A stretch of DNA of 64,000 nucleotides from assembly GCF_000275825.1 (NCBI RefSeq), contig NZ_JH719942.1:1193914-1257913 (forward strand), read 5' to 3'. The translations under genes and the position numbers were made by a program. Below the pieces are notes generated by a model. It worked only from the letters and a program-made list of their open reading frames with translations. It ran no database searches and had not been told where the DNA came from. Shown one piece after another: positions 9,012 to 18,500 of the stretch (position 1 is its first letter; each line of letters starts with the position of its first letter). This DNA is from Saprospira grandis DSM 2844. GTDB taxonomy: Bacteria > Bacteroidota > Bacteroidia > Chitinophagales > Saprospiraceae.

Positions 9012-9154
9012 TTTTGGGGCTGCCCCGGCCTATGGCCGGGTCGGGCTGTGGCGCAGCTCGCAAGTCTGCTCGGCCCTGCAGCCCTTTGGGCTTTGGTCTG
9101 GCCCTTTGGGCCACTGCTATCCATCCCTCAGCCAGGCGGCTGCGCCGCCTTCTG
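9012..9154 (+). repeat. GMR locus 4
   Basis: It lies between the start of YD protein 1 and the end of YD protein 2. Stem 1 is CCCGGCCTATGGCCGGG, stem 2 is AGCCCTTTGGGCT and stem 3 is GGCCCTTTGGGCC. Confidence 0.9.
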
Positions 9155-9167
9155 GACCCAGAGGGCT

Positions 9168-10412
9168 CTAATCTTTGCGTTTGCGGGGGTGGTATTCATA
9201 AATAAACTCATCCTTATGTACAATGCGGTCATTTTTGAGCAGCTCTAGGCTGGCCACATTCCCCCATTTGTCATAGGTCAAACGCTCTTCTTCTTTTTCG
9301 TTACTCTCTCTATTGATTTTGATTGTTTTGATGCGGTTGCCATAATCATCATAGGCATATTGCACAATGCTCACCACCTGTTCATTTCGGCTTTTGGTTT
9401 GGACCAAAATATTGCCATAGACATCATACTCTGTATTGGTTACCCAAATGCTTTCTTTTTTAGAGCGCTTGCGTTTTTTCTCTCGGTCAAAGCGTTCGTT
9501 TTCGGTTTGGCGGATCAGCACACTATCTCGGTATTCATTGACAAACTCGCTGACGAACTTGCCCTCAATGTATTTTTTCCAGCGAATCAGAAAGCTATTT
9601 TCAAAGTAGCGAATATCTTTTCTGAAGAGTTTCCCATTGACCTTTTCTACGGTAATGGATTTAGTGAGGTAGCCATCTTGGTCCCTTTTATAGCGGGTTT
9701 TTATTTCTTTTCGGGGTTGGTTGGGTTCTTCCACCAGTTCTAAAGAGCGGATAACCTCTTCCTGTTTATTGTAGAACCAATTTCGCTGGCGGGTAACTAT
9801 TCCTTTCGTATTAAAGTACTGTTCTACCTCCTTATTTCCGGCCTCATCATAAGTGAGCAGATAGGTAATGGCCACCGAAGCTTGTTGGCCATCTACATAA
9901 GAAATTTCTTCAATTTTGTTCTTATTGTTCTTTTGGTCCCAATAAATCTTCACCTCTCTTTCTAGGAGATTATCGCCATTGTAGTGCAGGCTATTTTGGT
10001 GGCGGCCTCGGCTATCGTAGCTATGAATAATTTTGCGTTGGCTATTGAGGTTGCTGTCCAAGCTCATCTTAAAGTACTCTTCTCGAGTGACGGCTCCATA
10101 TTCATTAAAGTACTTTTCGGTTTGGGTTTGCAGCTCCAAGCCCTTATTGAGGGCTGGCACATAATGTTTTTGCTGCAGGAACTTAATCTGTGGTTTTTGG
10201 GCCAAGAGGAGCTGCGGCAAAAGGGCCAAAAAGAGGAGAAGAGCGAAGCCTCGGCCTAGCGCTGCGGAATAGTGGCCCGAAGGGCCAGACCGGCGCAGGC
10301 AAAGCCTGCGCTGGGCCGAGCAGACTTGCGAGCTATGTAGCATAGCGCCGACGAGCGCAGCGAGGCGGAGGCCCCTAACAGCAGAAAAACCAGATGTTTT
10401 GAGTATATTCAT
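9168..10412 (-). CDS. Secreted YD-repeat-like protein 2 with GMR inside its leader
   Basis: It encodes 414 residues. The leader starts MNILKTSGFSAV, is interrupted by about 43 residues encoded by GMR locus 5 (RGLRLAALVGAM to SAALGRG), then resumes with the hydrophobic core FALLLFLALLPQLLLAQ and its cleavage site. Removing the element restores an ordinary signal peptide. The mature part has YD-like units (YDSRGRHQNSLHYNGD, YDEAGNKEVEQYFNTKG, YDVYGNILVQTK, YDDYGNRIKTIK) and the paralog motif FENSFLIRWKKYIEG. It ends EFIYEYHPRKRKD. Initiation could also occur at the ATG inside the element (AMLHSS). Export may be altered by the long n-region. Function unknown. Confidence 0.75.
   Translation of the reverse strand: MNILKTSGFSAVRGLRLAALVGAMLHSSQVCSAQRRLCLRRSGPSGHYSAALGRGFALLLFLALLPQLLLAQKPQIKFLQQKHYVPALNKGLELQTQTEKYFNEYGAVTREEYFKMSLDSNLNSQRKIIHSYDSRGRHQNSLHYNGDNLLEREVKIYWDQKNNKNKIEEISYVDGQQASVAITYLLTYDEAGNKEVEQYFNTKGIVTRQRNWFYNKQEEVIRSLELVEEPNQPRKEIKTRYKRDQDGYLTKSITVEKVNGKLFRKDIRYFENSFLIRWKKYIEGKFVSEFVNEYRDSVLIRQTENERFDREKKRKRSKKESIWVTNTEYDVYGNILVQTKSRNEQVVSIVQYAYDDYGNRIKTIKINRESNEKEEERLTYDKWGNVASLELLKNDRIVHKDEFIYEYHPRKRKD
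10241..10376 (-). repeat. GMR locus 5, inside a coding sequence
   Basis: The minus strand reads GGGGCCTCCGCC, the variant core GCTCGCAAGTCTGCTCGG, a stem GCGCAGGCTTTGCCTGCGC, GGTCTGGCCC and AGCGCTAGGCC. It begins at codon 13 of YD protein 2 and keeps the frame open for about 43 codons. Confidence 0.85.
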
Positions 10413-10498
10413 TGGTATAGTTGTTTTTCGGGAAAATCGTAAAATTGGGCGATAAAGGTACAGACTAAGGCCCAAAAAAGGGGGGCTCGAGGGGCTTT

Positions 10499-11629
10499 TT
10501 AGTTGGGGTAGTAGATATATTCATAGCTCCGTTCTTGGATAAGTTTTTTATCTAAAAACTGCCGATGTTGGAGGGGCAGGCCTTTGGCGGTATAGCTCAG
10601 TTCTTCTTCTTTGACCTCCTCATTGACTTTATCGACGGTTTTTTGACGGATAAGTCGTTGGGCTTCATCATAGAAAAAGTAGCGGACCTCTACCAGTTTT
10701 TCTCCTTCTCGGATAGCTTCTTTGACGGGCAGTCCGGCATCATTGTTCTTGGTGCTAATGCTTCGGAGGGGTTGGTAATCCATTTGTTGGAGGGGGTCTT
10801 TTCGGCTTTCCTCATATTCTAGGGGAGACAATTGGAAAGGCAAAGGGGGTGGGATTTCGCTGGGGCCCTGCTCTCGAATTTGTTCTTTATCGTGTTTAAA
10901 ATGGCTATAGAGCACGCCATTTTGGTAGCGTTGCCACTCTGTGATAAAGCAATTTTCAAAATTTCGGACTTCTTTATAGCGGTCTTTGCCATTTTGCAAA
11001 ATGCTTACTGATCGTTGGATTTGGCCTTTTTTATTATACTCATGCAAAATGCTGAGGCTGCGTTTGCTGCCATCTTCTTGGAGGTCCCAGGCGTTGCTTC
11101 CTAGCAGCTCGCCCAATTGGCTATAGAGGTAGTTCACCTCGCTCACCAATTGGTCTTCGGTATTATAGGTTTGGACCTGTTTGATTTGCCCTTGGCTATT
11201 GTAGCTATAGAGGGTATATTGCTGCTGAAAACCGGGGGGTTGGTAGGCGGTTTGGGTCACCTTTAGTTTTCGGCCCTGCTCATCTAGTTGTCGGTCTTCG
11301 CTCCAGACCAAGGCCTGCATAGAGTCGTAGCGCAGGCGGCCCACCAACTGGCCCAAGCGGTCGTATTTAAAGTGCTCTGCACGTTGAAGCTGTTCGCCTT
11401 TATAAAAACTCTGCTGCACCAAATTGCCATAGATATTATACTCTAAGACGGTCTTTTTTTGCAGCAGGCGTTGGTTATCCTTCAGGCGATAATCGAGAAT
11501 GCGTTTCTCTTTGATCTGCGGAATGCTATCGGTTGCCTGCCCCCAAAGCGAAGGCCCCAAGCAACAGAAAAGCAATAGAAGTTTAGCGATATTGATAATT
11601 GTAGCGTTTTTCTGAGATGATCTGTCCAT
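10499..11629 (-). CDS. Secreted YD-repeat-like protein 3
   Basis: It encodes 376 residues. The N-terminus is MDRSSQKNATIINIA followed by the hydrophobic stretch KLLLLFCCLGPSLWGQ, a signal peptide ending in GQ. YD-like units follow (YNIYGNLVQQSFYKGEQ, YDRLGQLVGRLRYDS, YNSQGQIKQVQTYNTEDQ, YNKKGQIQRSV), then the family motif NFENCFITEWQRYQNG, a Pro-rich break (EIPPPLPFQ), and a tail ending ERSYEYIYYPN. The start overlaps the stop of the upstream paralog by 47 bases, so the two are probably co-transcribed and translationally coupled. Function unknown. Confidence 0.78.
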   Translation of the reverse strand: MDRSSQKNATIINIAKLLLLFCCLGPSLWGQATDSIPQIKEKRILDYRLKDNQRLLQKKTVLEYNIYGNLVQQSFYKGEQLQRAEHFKYDRLGQLVGRLRYDSMQALVWSEDRQLDEQGRKLKVTQTAYQPPGFQQQYTLYSYNSQGQIKQVQTYNTEDQLVSEVNYLYSQLGELLGSNAWDLQEDGSKRSLSILHEYNKKGQIQRSVSILQNGKDRYKEVRNFENCFITEWQRYQNGVLYSHFKHDKEQIREQGPSEIPPPLPFQLSPLEYEESRKDPLQQMDYQPLRSISTKNNDAGLPVKEAIREGEKLVEVRYFFYDEAQRLIRQKTVDKVNEEVKEEELSYTAKGLPLQHRQFLDKKLIQERSYEYIYYPN

Positions 11630-12713
11630 CTACATAAACAGCACGACGTAGCATATTGTTATTGTCGTCAAATTCTTGGACCTCCTCCTCTACTCTTGTT
11701 TCTTTCTCTCCTTCATAATCTACTTTCTTGCTACTAATCAAATTGTTGCGTTCGTCATAGCTATAGAAGGTAATCTGCGTAACTACATCATCTACTTTTT
11801 GGATGGTCTTGGTTTTGTTCCCCTTATCGTCATATTCATCTTCATTGGCCCAACGGCCAAAGCCGCCGCCGCCAAATCCACCGCCGCCAGCTAGGCCGCC
11901 GCCATCATTATTAAAGGTCATCATGACTCTAGCCTTAGAGGGATCAAAGCCGCCTTTTTTGGCGCCTCCAAACTCACTGATCAACTCGCCATTTTTGTAT
12001 TTGAGTTGTTCTTCTACTCGGTTGCGGACAAAGGTGGTCATCTCTTTATATTTATCCTGACCATCATCTATTTCCTTTTCTGAGGAAGCCAAAAAGCCGT
12101 TTTCGTCATATTCGGTTTTTTCGCTTTCCTTATACTTTTTACCAGAGGGCAGCTTTTCCCATTTGGTATACTTGATAATTTCATCATCGGCATTGTACTT
12201 CCAGCGCTCCTGCCCTACTTTTTTCCCATCGGGGCTAAAAAGTGTTGTCTTATCGAGCAGGCCATATTCGTCATACTCGTACTCTTTGGTATAACGAGTA
12301 TCGGGCGCTTTGAGGTAGTCAATGTATTCTAGCTTTACAATGTCTTTATCGTCATTGTAATGGCTTTGTTCCATCTTGAGCGGATCCCCCATTTCATCGT
12401 ATTCTGTTTCTTCTTCTACTCTCAGAATGCGTCCCTCAAAGGTTTTTTTGATTTCCTTTTGCGGCGTTAATTGACCGATGGGGTTGGCCACAAAGATTTT
12501 TTGCAAAATCAAGCGTCCCTGCTCATCATATTCCTTGAGCTCCTTTTTGGTGGTCAATAAACTATCTTTTTGGATCTCTTCCTTGATTTCTCTTTGCTGA
12601 AACTCCAAAGATTTCACCTTAGCCTTTTGGGCCAATAGGGGCTGACTAGCCAAAGAAAAGCCAATAAAACCTATCAAATAGGCCGCTTTCTTTATTTTAT
12701 TATTAGTGATCAT
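11583..12713 (-). CDS. Secreted YD-repeat-like protein 4
   Basis: It encodes 376 residues. The signal peptide is MITNNKIKKAAYLIGFIGFS..PLLAQ; I chose this ATG over the longer frame to 12761 because it begins directly at the leader. Its YD-like units are more acidic than those of its paralogs (YDEQGRLILQKIFVA, YDEMGDPLKMEQSHYNDD, YDEYGLLDKTTLFSPDG, YDENGFLASSEKEID). A Gly-rich insert (GGGLAGGGGFGGGGFG, about 280-300) separates the main body from a last repeat block. It ends SEKRYNYQYR. It lies 50 bases downstream of paralog 5 and overlaps paralog 3. Function unknown. Confidence 0.78.
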   Translation of the reverse strand: MITNNKIKKAAYLIGFIGFSLASQPLLAQKAKVKSLEFQQREIKEEIQKDSLLTTKKELKEYDEQGRLILQKIFVANPIGQLTPQKEIKKTFEGRILRVEEETEYDEMGDPLKMEQSHYNDDKDIVKLEYIDYLKAPDTRYTKEYEYDEYGLLDKTTLFSPDGKKVGQERWKYNADDEIIKYTKWEKLPSGKKYKESEKTEYDENGFLASSEKEIDDGQDKYKEMTTFVRNRVEEQLKYKNGELISEFGGAKKGGFDPSKARVMMTFNNDGGGLAGGGGFGGGGFGRWANEDEYDDKGNKTKTIQKVDDVVTQITFYSYDERNNLISSKKVDYEGEKETRVEEEVQEFDDNNNMLRRAVYVDGQIISEKRYNYQYR

Positions 12714-12763
12714 ACTAAAATTTGACGCTTTTATAGGTTCCTGCAGACAGAATATAGGCAAGC

Positions 12764-13984
12764 TTAATCCTTATAAAAATAATAGGTTTTCTCAAATTTT
12801 CGCCCATCTTCTAGCATTAATGTAGTTCTTTGCTGACGGCCCTTTGCATCATACTGATGACGCAATTCTCTTACTTTTTGCTCCCGGACCCACTGCTCTT
12901 CTCGCAAAATTTGTTCCTTGCTATTATAATAAATATCTAGGCGATAATTCAATAGGCCCAAACTATTGTAATAATAGTTTTCTTGCTTTTCCAATTGCCC
13001 CAAGCTATCGTAGTAGTATTTCTCTTCTCGCTTGAGCTTGCCCGCTACCCAATAGTTCAATTCGCTCTTTAGGCTGTCCTGAAGATAGCTAATTGCTGTC
13101 CGCTCTTTTACTTTCCCATGATCATACTCTATTTCTAGGACCAATTGGCCCTTTTCATATTTCTTTGTATGACATTCACTCAGATAACGATATTTGGGCT
13201 GCTTTTTCTCTTTCTGCTCTTCTTCCCCTTTCTTTTTGGGCTTGGGGCTGTTCTTAAAACGCTTGCAGATATGCGACTGGTAAAAGAGTATCCGCCCCTG
13301 CTCATCATATTTCCAAACCGTTTTGTACCGCCTGCTGCTGCTCTTGCCTTTCATGAGCTTGGGCTGCCCTTTTCGGTTGTATTTATATTTGTACCACTCT
13401 CTGCGCTCTTTTTTATAAACCACCTTGCCGCCCCGCTTTACGGTGCTCCAATGTACATAACGCCCCTTTTTCTTGAGCTTGCCCGCCTTATTGTATTTCA
13501 TCCGCCAAGACCGATGAGAGGTGCTCCCCCGATAATCAAAGGTCTCTTCGACAAGCAATTGCCCCTTTTCATTATAAGTCAAGCTATCTTCCCGCTGCAA
13601 CTCTCCCGTTTTATCAAAATAAAGTTGCTTGCTCCGCAATTGCTCGTCGGCCCCATATTTTATATAATGGGTTTTCAAGAGCTGCGACTGAGGCTGCCCG
13701 CCCTTCACCGAATACTTCAGTTGCTGCTGCTGCCCCAATTTCGCCTCCTCATCATACTGATACAAAAAAGAAGATTTTAAGCTGCCCGCTGGCTGCTTCC
13801 GATACTCGTATTCTTCCTGCCCAACTAGCTCGCCAGCCTCTCCATAACGCCAAACCTGCTTCTTAATGGGCATACTGTCCCCCTCCATATTATACTGGTA
13901 TTGCTCCACTCGCAATTCCCGATACGCTTGCCCCCAAAGCATAAATGGACATAAAAGGAGGACAAATTGTAGGTAGTTCTTCAT
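12764..13984 (-). CDS. Secreted YD-repeat-like protein 5, first of the tandem set
   Basis: It encodes 406 residues and is the most upstream and most basic member. The signal peptide is MKNYLQFVLLLCPFMLWGQ. YD-like units include YDEEAKLGQQQQLKYSV, YNEKGQLLVEETFDYRG, YDEQGRILFYQSHIC and YYNSLGLLNYRLDIYYNS. A strongly basic middle (KRFKNSPKPKKKGEEEQKEK) is peculiar to this copy. It ends RKFEKTYYFYKD. GMR locus 6 lies between its start and the divergent meaB gene, so the promoter of the set should be near 13985-14000. Function unknown. Confidence 0.78.
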   Translation of the reverse strand: MKNYLQFVLLLCPFMLWGQAYRELRVEQYQYNMEGDSMPIKKQVWRYGEAGELVGQEEYEYRKQPAGSLKSSFLYQYDEEAKLGQQQQLKYSVKGGQPQSQLLKTHYIKYGADEQLRSKQLYFDKTGELQREDSLTYNEKGQLLVEETFDYRGSTSHRSWRMKYNKAGKLKKKGRYVHWSTVKRGGKVVYKKERREWYKYKYNRKGQPKLMKGKSSSRRYKTVWKYDEQGRILFYQSHICKRFKNSPKPKKKGEEEQKEKKQPKYRYLSECHTKKYEKGQLVLEIEYDHGKVKERTAISYLQDSLKSELNYWVAGKLKREEKYYYDSLGQLEKQENYYYNSLGLLNYRLDIYYNSKEQILREEQWVREQKVRELRHQYDAKGRQQRTTLMLEDGRKFEKTYYFYKD

Positions 13985-13999
13985 ATTTTTGTTTAATAT

Positions 14000-14130
14000 T
14001 TTGGGGCCTCCCGCCTACGGCGGGCGCTACGTTTCGCAGCTCGCTGTTCGCTCGGCCCTGCGGCGGCTTTGCCGCCTAGGTCTGGCCTAACGGCCACTGC
14101 TCCACATCGCTAGGCCAGTCGCTTCGCTCC
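14000..14130 (+). repeat. GMR locus 6
   Basis: A GGGGCCTCC variant between the divergent YD protein 5 and meaB starts. Core GCTCGCTGTTCGCTCGG, stem 2 GGCGGCTTTGCCGCC, end motif CACATCGCTAGGCC. Confidence 0.88.
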
Positions 14131-14136
14131 TTCAAC

Positions 14137-15249
14137 ATGCAAAAGATTGGCCCTAAACCTATAGAGATGGAAAATAATAAAGATAAAAAATCAGCCCTGC
14201 ATATTGCCAAGGGCGTCAGAGAAACGCCAACTTTCAAGAAAAAGCAATTGGCCCGCTTCAAAAGACGAAAACCCTCTGTAGAGGAATTGCTGCAGGGAAT
14301 TTTGGCCCAAGACCGCCTTTTGCTTAGCCAAGCCATTACCCTGGTCGAAAGCCAAAAAGCAACAGACCGCATCAAGGCCGACCAACTCATAGAGGCCTGC
14401 CTCCAACAACAGAAGTCGAGCCTCCGCCTTGGCATTACAGGATCTCCCGGTGTGGGCAAAAGTACGTTTATCGAATCCTTTGGCCAAATGCTTATCCAAA
14501 AAGGTTTCCGCCCAGCCATTTTAGCTATTGACCCCAGTAGCCAACGCACGGGTGGCAGTATCCTCGGCGATAAGACAAGGATGCAAACTTTATCTAGCCA
14601 CCCCCAAGCTTTTGTGCGCCCCTCTCCCGCTGGCGATGCCCTAGGCGGAGTGGCCCGAAAAACCCGAGAGGCCATCTTTTTATGCGAAACGGCTGGCTTT
14701 TCTCCCATTATTGTAGAAACCGTGGGGGTGGGCCAATCGGAGCTAGCGGTGCACTCTATGGTCGATTTCTTTATGCTTTTATTGCTGCCCAATGCTGGCG
14801 ATGAACTACAGGGCATCAAAAGAGGGGTGGTTGAAATGGCGGACCTCCTGCTGGTCAATAAGGCCGATGGCGAAGCCCTGCAAGCAGCCAAAAGAAGCAA
14901 GCAACAATACCGCAATGCGCTCCACCTCTTTCCGGCCCAAAAATCGGGCTGGGCCCCCAAGGTGAGTCTGGCCTCTGGCCTACATGCCCAGGGATTAGAA
15001 GCCATTTGGGAGCAAATTCAAGACTATTGCCAGCTGACCCAAAATAACAACTACTGGGCTCAAAGAAGAGCCGAACAAGCCGAATACTGGATGCGCCAAA
15101 GCATCGAGCAAGAGCTGCTCCGCCACTTCTATGAGCACCCCAAGGTACAGAGCCAATGGCCCGCTTGGCAAAGCGCCGTCCGCAATGGGCAAAGCTCTTC
15201 GTTTCGCGCCGCTAGAGAACTCCTCAAATTGGTCCAAAAAGAAGACTAA
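14137..15249 (+). CDS. meaB: MeaB/ArgK-family G3E GTPase
   Basis: It encodes 370 residues. This family chaperones B12-dependent mutases, chiefly methylmalonyl-CoA mutase, by gating cofactor loading and protecting the radical enzyme. Visible motifs: P-loop GSPGVGKST (102-110), the family signature AIDPSSQRTGGSILGDKTRM, ETVGVGQSE (switch region) and the base-recognition motif NKADG. The C-terminal helical extension used in dimerisation is present. The mutase genes are not adjacent here. The ATG at 14137 lies just past GMR locus 6; the ATG at 14167 (MENNKDKK) is an equally possible start. Confidence 0.88.
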   Translation: MQKIGPKPIEMENNKDKKSALHIAKGVRETPTFKKKQLARFKRRKPSVEELLQGILAQDRLLLSQAITLVESQKATDRIKADQLIEACLQQQKSSLRLGITGSPGVGKSTFIESFGQMLIQKGFRPAILAIDPSSQRTGGSILGDKTRMQTLSSHPQAFVRPSPAGDALGGVARKTREAIFLCETAGFSPIIVETVGVGQSELAVHSMVDFFMLLLLPNAGDELQGIKRGVVEMADLLLVNKADGEALQAAKRSKQQYRNALHLFPAQKSGWAPKVSLASGLHAQGLEAIWEQIQDYCQLTQNNNYWAQRRAEQAEYWMRQSIEQELLRHFYEHPKVQSQWPAWQSAVRNGQSSSFRAARELLKLVQKED

Positions 15250-15480
15250 ACCCAGCGGGAGGCGGCGCAGCCGCCTCGGCCACAACAAGGCCTTTAGGCC
15301 GCAGTTCGACGACCAAAGGGAGTAACCGATGCGGCGGGGTGGCCGTTAGGCCAGACCAAGGAGCCGAAGGCGACGCAGGGCCGAGCAGACCTGCGAGCCC
15401 CAAAGCGACAACAAGCCCTTTAGGGCGCAGTTCGACGACCAAAGGGAGTAACCGCCTGCCGCAGGCAGGAGGCCCCAAAA
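15250..15480 (-). repeat. GMR locus 7 with two nested GTTACTCC modules
   Basis: A long copy between the convergent ends of meaB and the RND gene. The submodule GTTACTCCCTTTGGTCGTCG (seen here as its complement) occurs twice, at about 15303-15327 and 15429-15452, each beside a hairpin of the CTTTAGG or CCTTTAGGGC kind. Confidence 0.85.
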
Positions 15481-15488
15481 CAGTAGCC

Positions 15489-15526
15489 CAAAAAACAAAA
15501 AAGGCCCCTACCGAAGTAGAGACCTT
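15489..15526 (-). terminator. Intrinsic terminator of the RND gene
   Basis: The minus strand shows AAGGTCTCTA, CTTCGG loop, TAGGGGCCTT (G-T pairs allowed), then a T-rich tract. It is 30 bases past the stop. Confidence 0.7.
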
Positions 15527-15555
15527 AAAGTAAGCTTGATCAAAGCCTGGGTTTA

Positions 15556-18500
15556 CTATTTTTTGCGGCCAAAGAGGCTCCCCAAAAAGCTATTCATCTT
15601 ATACATCATCCAGTACATGGCCGGAACAATGACTAGGGTAAGGAAAGTAGCGAAAATGAGGCCATAGACCACCGTCCAAGACATGGCGCCCCAGAAAGCG
15701 GCATTATCGCCTCCCCAGTAAATATTGGGGCTAAGCTCTGTAATTAGGCCATAGAAATCAAAGTTGAAGCCAACGGCTAGGGGGATGAGGCCCAAAACCG
15801 TAGTAATAGCCGTGAGGAGTACGGGACGTAGACGGGTTTTTCCGCCCTCAATAATCGACTGTCTGACCTCATCATCGGAGAGTTGGTCTTGGCCCGTTTC
15901 CTCCTTCCGCCTCTTCTGCAGAAAGTCCGTATAATCAATAAGTACAATGGCGTTATTTACCACCACCCCAGCCAAAGAGATAATGCCGATACCAGTCATG
16001 ATGATAACAAGGTCCATACCGGTAAGGATGTAGCCCAAGAGCACCCCAATAGTACTAAAGAAGACCGAAACGATAATGATAAAGGGTTTGCTAAGCGAGT
16101 TGAACTGCGAAACGAGGATCAGGAAGATGGCCAAGATGGCAATAGTAAAGGCCGAGCCCAAAAACTCCATAGCGGCGGCTTGCTCCTCTTGTTCTCCAGT
16201 AAACTTAAAGCTATAGCCCTCGGGCATATCGTAGTCGTTCATAATAAACTGCAACTGCTGCACCACCTCATTGGCATTAAAGCCCTCTAGCACATTAGAA
16301 TAGATGGTGATGGTCCGTTTCTCATCCTTTCGCTTAACGGCATTATAGGTAGTGCTGGGCACCTTCTTGGCCACCGAAGAAATGGGAATCTGAACAATTT
16401 GTCCGCCTGCGTCCATATTTCGGAAGGTCACATTTTGGTTCATCAGGGCCTCTTGGCTTTGGCGGTACTCCTCGCTAAAGCGGAGCATGATAGGATATTC
16501 ATCTTCTCCCTCCTTAAACTTAGAGACCTCGCGGCCATAAAGAGACGTACGAATTGTCATGGCAATATCATAGGTAGATAGGCCATAGCGGCGGGCCGCT
16601 TCTCGGTCAATCTCGATAAGGTCTTGCTGCACACTAGCATTGACATTCACCTTGAGTTCCTCTACTCCGGGTATATTGGCATTGCGAAGCTTATTGAGGA
16701 CCGTATTGGCCACTGCAGAAAGCTCTCTCATTTCTACATCATCGCCAGAAATTTCTAGGTTGATAGGCTTACCCGTGGGAGGACCTTCTTGGTTGCGGTC
16801 TACCACAATTTCTACTCCAGCATAACCTTGGACCGATTGGCGGATTTCCTCCATAATTTGGCTAGTCAATACCCCTTGGCGTTCGTCGGCAGGCACAAAA
16901 GAAACCGTTAGACGGGCCTTGTTGGGCGTGGCGCCAGGCTCGGGGGGACCCGAGGGGTCTGAGGTGTTTTCTCCAATTTGAGAAAGTACGGCCTCAATAA
17001 CGCCCTTTTCGTCATAGGGGCGAACAACAGCCTCTACCTTGGCTTTTAGTTCCTTCATCAATTCATTGGTTGCCTCAATGCTACTTCCAATAGGAAGATC
17101 GACAAAGACATTGACGTATTTGGGTTCTGCCGCGGGGAAGAACTCTACCTTAGGCGGGAAAACCCCCATCAGAATTACGGAAAGAAAGAGCAAGCCAATA
17201 ACACCCAAAAATAGGAGGTAAGGCATAACCCCTTTTAGGGCAAAACTAATAAATTTGTCGTAGATATTCTCTAGTATAGGGAGAAACTTATCTTGGAAAA
17301 AGACAGCCCCAGGAGCAAACAAAAAGACATTCATGGCGGTCAAGATCGTGACGATACCAAAGAGGTTTCGGACCCAATCGCTGCCCGCAATCCAGCCTGC
17401 TACGGCAATAATGGCCAAAACGCCAATCCAAATCAAGTTGTTCATGAGCTTCTTCCCTTTCTGCTCCTCAATCTCTTCTGGCGTTTTTTCTTTGGTCATC
17501 AAGGCGGCGGTAAATACAGGCGTAAGTACCAAGGCCACAAAGAGCGAAGAAATTAGAACAATAATGAGGGTCAAAGGCAAATAGCCCATAAATTCACCCA
17601 TCAGGCCGGGCCAGAACAAAAGCGGAAAGAAAGCCGCCAAAGTGGTCGCCGTAGAAGAGATGATCGGCATGGCCACCTCTCCCGCTGCCTTTTTAGAGGC
17701 ATCCTTGAGGCTATAGCCCTCTTGCACATATCGGAAAACATTCTCCACCACTACAATAGAGTTGTCTACCAACATCCCTAGAGCCAAAATGAGCGAGAAG
17801 AGCACAATCATATTGAGGGTAACGCCCATGAGATTTAGGATTAAAATCCCAAGGAACATCGACATAGGAATAGCCAAGCCCACAAATAAGGCATTGCGCA
17901 AACCAAGGAAAAACAAAAGGACCAAAACCACCAGGATAATCCCCGAGATGATACTATTTTGTAGGTTAGACACCTGGTTGCGGGTATCTACAGACTGATC
18001 ATTAAAGATTTGGACCTTCAAATCAGAAGGAAAGCGCTTGGCCTGCGCCTTTTCTACCAACTCCTTAATTTTATCCGAAGCATCCAATAGGTTTTCTCCA
18101 GAACGCTTAATCACATCCAAAGAAACCACCTGCAATTGGTCGCTACGAGCAATAGAGGTAGGATCCTCAAAACCCATTTTCACGCTGGCAATATCCTTGA
18201 GAAAAACCGGGTTTTGAAACTCCGAGCGGATGATGATATTCTCAATCTCTTGTACATTTTTAAACTCGCCCACTACCCGTACCGAACGGTTAAAGCCCTC
18301 CGACTTAAAGTCTCCAGCAGAGAGCGTCAGGTTTTCCATACTAATGGCATTGGCAATATCATTAAAGCTCAATTTGCGGCTTTGCATCTTAAACCAATCC
18401 ACATCAATTTTTACCTCCTTATCCGAGGTTCCCTTGAGCTTAACTTCCGAGATTTCCGACAGTTTCTCAATTTCATCCTGCAAATACTCTCCATATTGGC

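Noticed and set aside
9000-9248. Open frames within GMR copies (for example 9000-9248, 15224-15478, 55961-56272)
   Set aside because: They arise because GC-rich stems lack stop codons; products have the same Arg/Ala/Gly-rich noise at every copy.
13145-13780. 211-codon frame antisense to YD protein 5
   Set aside because: A hydrophobic shadow of a Lys/Tyr-rich repeat protein, not a membrane protein gene.
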